From Epiperipatus broadwayi (Eukaryota; Onychophora; Udeonychophora; Euonychophora; Peripatidae): a stretch of 64,000 nt of DNA. The translations under genes were made by a program, and so were the position numbers. The notes beneath the pieces are model-generated. The model saw only the letters and a list, made by a program, of their open reading frames with translations, had not been told where the DNA came from and did no database searches. The DNA lies in the NCBI GenBank assembly GCA_028023455.1, contig JAQFVV010000056.1, positions 6,101,717 to 6,165,716 of the forward strand, written 5' to 3'. This document shows positions 62,001 to 64,000 of the stretch, piece after piece; positions within the stretch are counted from its first letter, which is position 1; every line of letters begins with the position of its first letter.

Positions 62001-62694
62001 TTCCTTTTGTTATCATCAGATATGTTGTTCATAATGTTAGAGATTTAGAGAATGAGAAAATAGGGCAGAAGTCATGATTGATCCTGACCTGTGTATCTTG
62101 GGCATGATTGGTTTCAGGATACTTTTGCTTAGGTTCTAACTCTTGTTAAATGTACATACAATTCTGACCGGAATACTATCCACTTGCTGATTTAACCATA
62201 TCACTTTTTCATAATCAATTTTTGCATTCTTTAACTTTGTGATTACATTTTTTTTACACTTTTTTGCATCACAATTACTTAGGTTTCTCATTCCCCATCA
62301 TGAGGATTCATATTTTTTCTGTGTTTACACTACACTTTTTTTCTTCTCTTTCAATAATTAAATTTTCACTCACATTTTTTGGAGGTTATTTCTATCACAT
62401 TTTTACTCTCTTCTATTATTTCTTGACAAACTTCTCTAATCCTTTGTTAAGCCTCTTGAAACTTAACATTGCCATTCGATGAGGTTTAACTCTATAGTGT
62501 GAAATTTTACCTCACTTTTCTATTGATGTTCTTTGATTAAATTGTACAACATTCCCATGTCAGTTATGACATGTGTTGCTTCTATAGATACAACTTTCAT
62601 TTGTTCTGGCTCCAATTTTGTAAGCTGCCCTGCCTCATTAGTTTCTCTGTTTGATTCTTGTTTCCAATTTTTTTCTTTATTGATTTGTAATCAT
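59061..62694. other. Stretch without firmly recognised feature
   Basis: AT-rich. A less AT-rich patch at about 60840-61080 has no ORF. The minus strand at 62680-62420 gives an acidic, Glu-rich conceptual stretch reminiscent of a gag N-terminus, but it is too broken to call. A (CT)n tract lies near 60115. Confidence 0.4.
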
Positions 62695-63130
62695 CTAATA
62701 TTTATCATCATCATCCTTAGCCATTATCAATCCATGGCAGGATGGCCTCTCCAATATCAATCCATTTCTGATCTCTGGCCTCTCCTCATCACCCCAGCAT
62801 ACTTTCTTAATTAATCCATCCATCTCACATGTGGCCACTTTCTGGGCGCTTTACAATCTCTTGAAATCCAGTTTAAGATTTCAATTGCCCATCTAGTATC
62901 ATTTCTTCTAGCAATATGTCAAGCCCAACTCCCCATCAGACTTTTAATTCTTTCATGATGACAATAACAGCTGCTTGCTCTCCTACCAATGTATTGTTTT
63001 CAATCTCTTTTTGTTATTCCTAACATGCATATCTCCATATTTCTTTAAGTGGTTTGAAAGATCTATGCATTGCCCTTTTATTAAATGTCCAAGTTTCAGA
63101 TTCATAATATCTATTATTAAAAATAAAAAT
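62695..63130 (-). pseudogene. 3' end of an RTE-type LINE (RT C-terminal region)
   Basis: On the minus strand, broken frames reproduce the conserved C-terminal landmarks of RTE-type and related LINE ORFs in order: an E-T-W-T stretch near 63105, a K-R-x-M-H-R segment, R-x-N-D-T-R-W-A near 62920, R-D-C-K-A-P-R-K-W-P near 62870 and V-R-W-M-D near 62830. It ends with a G-H-P-A-M-D stretch and a GAT-repeat tail (ATCATCATCATC at 62705-62716 on the plus strand). Several frameshifts and stops are present. The 93-codon plus frame at 62533-62814 is on the opposite strand and spurious. Confidence 0.72.
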
Positions 63131-63842
63131 TCTCATAAACAACATAAAGATTTTAAAATTAAAATTTTAATAAATAAAATCACTGCAAAATAAGTTTCAT
63201 CAAAGAAAATGAAGGTTTTAATAAATAAATAATATGTAAGCCAGAATAATTTGAAAAAAAAAAAACATCTATAAAGGTTTAAAGAGTTTTATTATTAGTT
63301 TAAAACAGTTTGCTAGGAGTCAGTAGTAAAGTTTTACAAATTAAGTAATTAGAGGGGGAAGAAAATCTAATTTAGAAATGTTGAAACTATAAGAGCTTAA
63401 AAAATAAATCTTTTGCATGAAATTAAAAATACTTTCTTTTCATTTAATTTAAGGGAGAAAAAAGGAAATATTAAAACTAAAAAATCTCTTTCATAAAATA
63501 AATATATCTGTGCATAAGAGTTGATTTTAAGTATAAAGAAAATAAAATGTGTGCGTATTGAAGAATTAAAATAGGAAAGTTAAAAATTAAAATAAATGAA
63601 AGTGTATAATTAAAATTTCCCTCAAAGATTGTATACACTAAAAAGCTATATAAAAAACAGGATTAGCATGGCTACTAATTAAAATCCATAAACAGGATTA
63701 ATTAAAAGGCATCTTAAGAATGTAATCAAAGTAGTGGACGGATTTAAAAACCAATTAAAGAAATGACAAGATCATCATATAAATAAGCCAAAAATTTCAT
63801 CAGTCAGTCATACACATATCTAGAAGCAGTAATATGTATTTG
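63131..63842. other. AT-rich stretch without recognised feature
   Basis: A-rich, purine-biased on the plus strand. No gene or repeat recognised. The sequence up to 63842 differs from that left of the first TTAA-CCCTT copy. Confidence 0.5.
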
Positions 63843-64000
63843 TTAACCCTTAAACCGCTAATTAAATCATTGGTTGTATGAGATAAAAATCAAATCTTTT
63901 AATTGGCCAACTCACAAACTGAAGACAAAGCCTATTGTTAAAACATATTCGTCTATAATATTAAATTCAACTCAGATACGTTTATAAAAAGTATATAATT
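63843..64000 (+). repeat. Dispersed repeat starting at TTAA-CCCTT, copy 2
   Basis: About 95% identical to 13126-13283 and begins at the same TTAACCCTTAAACCG. It continues to the window edge, so the rest of this element lies outside. Confidence 0.75.

Noticed and set aside
62264-63193. Plus-strand frames at 62264-62482, 62533-62814 and 62975-63193
   Set aside because: They are hydrophobic chance frames; two lie opposite the RTE-type LINE remnant.

Overview
The window is a very AT-rich, repeat-dominated piece of an invertebrate nuclear genome. I recognise no intact nuclear host gene. The best taxonomic clue is a ~2.5 kb mitochondrial insertion (about 8.83-11.34 kb). Its ND4 and ND4L read correctly only with the invertebrate mitochondrial code (ATA=Met, TGA=Trp, AGA/AGG=Ser), and ND4 looks arthropod-like to me. 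I infer an arthropod (a crustacean or chelicerate would fit), but the sequence alone does not fix the species.

Layout. 1-666: two tandem copies of a 339-bp satellite. 658-6690: a decayed Ty3/gypsy LTR retrotransposon on the minus strand, with LTR remnants, gag, protease, RT, RNase H and integrase still legible, interrupted by a ~560-bp insertion carrying a fold-back hairpin. 6.9-8.6 kb: a degenerate minisatellite and a (TA)n tract. 8.83-11.34 kb: the mitochondrial insertion. 12.7-15.1 kb: a fold-back element, a repeat starting at TTAA-CCCTT (piggyBac-like end), a promoter-like stretch, and a ~380-bp (TTA)n array. 20.9-21.8 kb: a large palindrome plus a third copy. 21.9-26.1 and 37.0-41.7 kb: two diverged ~4.1-4.7 kb non-coding direct repeats with a conserved core-promoter-like site. 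29.05-29.18 kb: a tRNA-derived retroposon with a target-site duplication. 31.8-35.4 kb: a decayed gypsy-type gag next to a ~1 kb sequence that recurs at 41.7 kb. 44.9-46.5 kb: a 5'-truncated non-LTR retrotransposon with one long ORF. 47.5-56.7 kb: hairpins and small dispersed repeats. 57.8-59.1 kb: a third gypsy-like gag relic. 62.7-63.1 kb: the 3' end of an RTE-type LINE. 63.84-64.0 kb: a second copy of the TTAA-CCCTT repeat, running to the window edge.

Taken together this is layered transposon debris: gypsy elements, two LINE types, a SINE, fold-back/MITE-like hairpins, AT microsatellites often abutting those hairpins, and one young mitochondrial insertion. Almost every short open frame is a chance frame in AT-rich or repetitive DNA. 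The exceptions are the mitochondrial genes (in their own code) and the LINE ORF at 45.2-46.5 kb.
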